Positions 6,291 to 6,879 of a stretch of 6,879 bases of DNA are shown one piece after another (position 1 is the first letter of the stretch; each line of letters starts with the position of its first letter). The position numbers and the translations under genes are program-made. Origin of the DNA: CAYSXS01 sp043817345 (GTDB taxonomy: Bacteria > Patescibacteriota > Patescibacteriia > UBA2196). The stretch covers positions 1-6,879 of the forward strand of contig JBDRGZ010000051.1 of NCBI GenBank assembly GCA_043817345.1. Direction: 5' to 3'. The notes under the pieces are model-generated. The model was not told where the DNA came from. It saw only the letters and a list, made by a program, of their open reading frames with translations, and did no database searches.

Positions 6291-6542
6291 CTATTTAATT
6301 TTACAACTCTTATTTCTCTTGTATCTAATGTAATATATGATGGCTAGAATAACAAAGACTACTGCAATAATGAAAAACCATTTATTATAATAGATTAAAA
6401 AACTACTAATCGAAGCTATTCCTAAAAAAGATAAGATAGCAGCACCAGTAAGTGTGCAGCAAAAGCCAGTTAAACCAACTACTCCTAGAGTTGCCGAAAG
6501 AAATCCAAGAATACTGGAAAGAATAATTTTAAGCTTTTTCAT
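6291..6542 (-). CDS. Small membrane protein with Cys-Cys pair, MerT-like
   Basis: An 83-residue, very hydrophobic protein with three likely membrane helices (about 6-26, 30-50 and 55-73), a basic N-terminus (MKKLK) and a basic C-terminal tail (RYKRNKSCKIK). A vicinal Cys pair, C28-C29 (GFCCTLTG), lies at the end of helix 1, and one more Cys, C80, sits in the cytosolic tail. Size, three helices and a vicinal Cys pair near the first helix recall MerT-type mercury transporters, but the classic motif has a Pro after the pair and I cannot confirm homology. Its position, 9 nt after a DsbA-family gene and 6 nt before the copper-handling fusion, supports a metal or thiol role. Treat the metal-transport function as a hypothesis. 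Confidence 0.75.
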   Translation of the reverse strand: MKKLKIILSSILGFLSATLGVVGLTGFCCTLTGAAILSFLGIASISSFLIYYNKWFFIIAVVFVILAIIYYIRYKRNKSCKIK

Positions 6543-6551
6543 GTTTTAATA

Positions 6552-6879
6552 TTATTGTAATAGTTTTTCAATAGCAGCCTGCATCTGTTCGAAAGGAACA
6601 GCACCAGGAATTGTTTGACCATTGATAAAGCTACCTGGGGTACCACGTACACCCATACTTACACCTTCTTGAAAATCAGTTTCAACTTTTGACGCATATT
6701 TACCAGAAGATAAACAAGAGTCAAATTCATTAACATTCAAACCAACTGTTCCAGCAATTGTTGATAAACCATCCAAAGTTAAACCTTTTTGGTTAGCAAA
6801 GACTTCGTCTGTGTATTCCCAAAACTTGCCTTGATCAGCTGCACATTCTGAAGCTTCAGCTGCTTTTCTAGCAACAGGA
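6552..6879 (-). CDS. DsbA-family thioredoxin-fold protein, 3' part
   Basis: The reading frame is open from the right edge to the TAA at 6552-6554, giving 108 C-terminal residues; the gene start is outside the window. A TTG at 6774-6776 could be mistaken for a start, but the frame continues upstream with conserved family sequence (CAADQGKFWEY, then VFANQ). Other family marks are FDSCLSSGKYA, and GVRGTPGSFING with the cis-proline loop GTP that faces the active site. The C-terminal helix ends AAIEKLLQ. This matches the DsbA/BdbD-like Thioredoxin_4 group of secreted or membrane-anchored thiol oxidoreductases or isomerases. The CxxC active site and any signal anchor would lie upstream and cannot be checked. 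The two visible Cys (in SECAA and FDSCL) are usual in this group as I recall it. It probably acts outside the membrane as thiol partner of the following redox/metal proteins. Confidence 0.88.
   Translation of the reverse strand, partial: PVARKAAEASECAADQGKFWEYTDEVFANQKGLTLDGLSTIAGTVGLNVNEFDSCLSSGKYASKVETDFQEGVSMGVRGTPGSFINGQTIPGAVPFEQMQAAIEKLLQ

Noticed and set aside
6552..6776. A short 74-residue gene starting at a TTG codon at 6774-6776
   Set aside because: The same frame stays open to the window edge and encodes conserved DsbA-family sequence upstream (CAADQGKFWEY), so the TTG is an internal Leu codon.

Overview
This AT-rich window (about one third G+C by eye) carries eight protein genes, all on the minus strand and separated by only 6 to 24 nt, so they look like one transcription unit read from the right edge to the left. 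In transcription order they are: the 3' part of a DsbA-family thioredoxin-fold protein, a small membrane protein with a Cys-Cys pair, a fusion of a heavy-metal-associated domain with a DsbD-like membrane core, a cupredoxin domain and a Cys-rich tail, a CopA-type Cu(I) P1B-ATPase, a hemerythrin-like protein, a flavodoxin-fold NAD(P)H:quinone reductase, a DoxX/DoxD-like membrane protein and rubrerythrin. The last gene is followed by a plausible intrinsic terminator and a repeat-rich noncoding stretch.

Layout: positions 1-320 hold no convincing gene but several short palindromic repeats with GTCATCC-type ends. One copy runs into the rubrerythrin gene and supplies its last two codons and its stop. 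Positions 321-2569 hold the oxygen/peroxide/quinone genes, and positions 2594-6879 hold the copper and thiol-redox genes.

How the genes may work together (inference): CopA exports cytosolic Cu(I). The fusion protein places a copper-binding domain on each side of the membrane, joined by a core with a possible intramembrane Cys pair, so it may pass copper or electrons across. The DsbA-family protein is a candidate thiol partner outside the membrane. Hemerythrin-like protein, quinone reductase, DoxX-like protein and rubrerythrin would handle O2, quinones and peroxide. The whole reads as a copper and oxidative-stress defence unit in a mainly anaerobic or microaerobic cell. No metal-responsive regulator is visible; promoter and regulator probably lie beyond the right edge.

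Organism: small AT-rich genes, tight packing, standard use of TGA as a stop, lack of Shine-Dalgarno sequences at all seven visible starts, and dispersed GTCATCC-type palindromes fit a Candidate Phyla Radiation (Patescibacteria) bacterium. That is a guess from style, not proof; Bacteroidota-like lineages, which also often lack Shine-Dalgarno sites, are an alternative.
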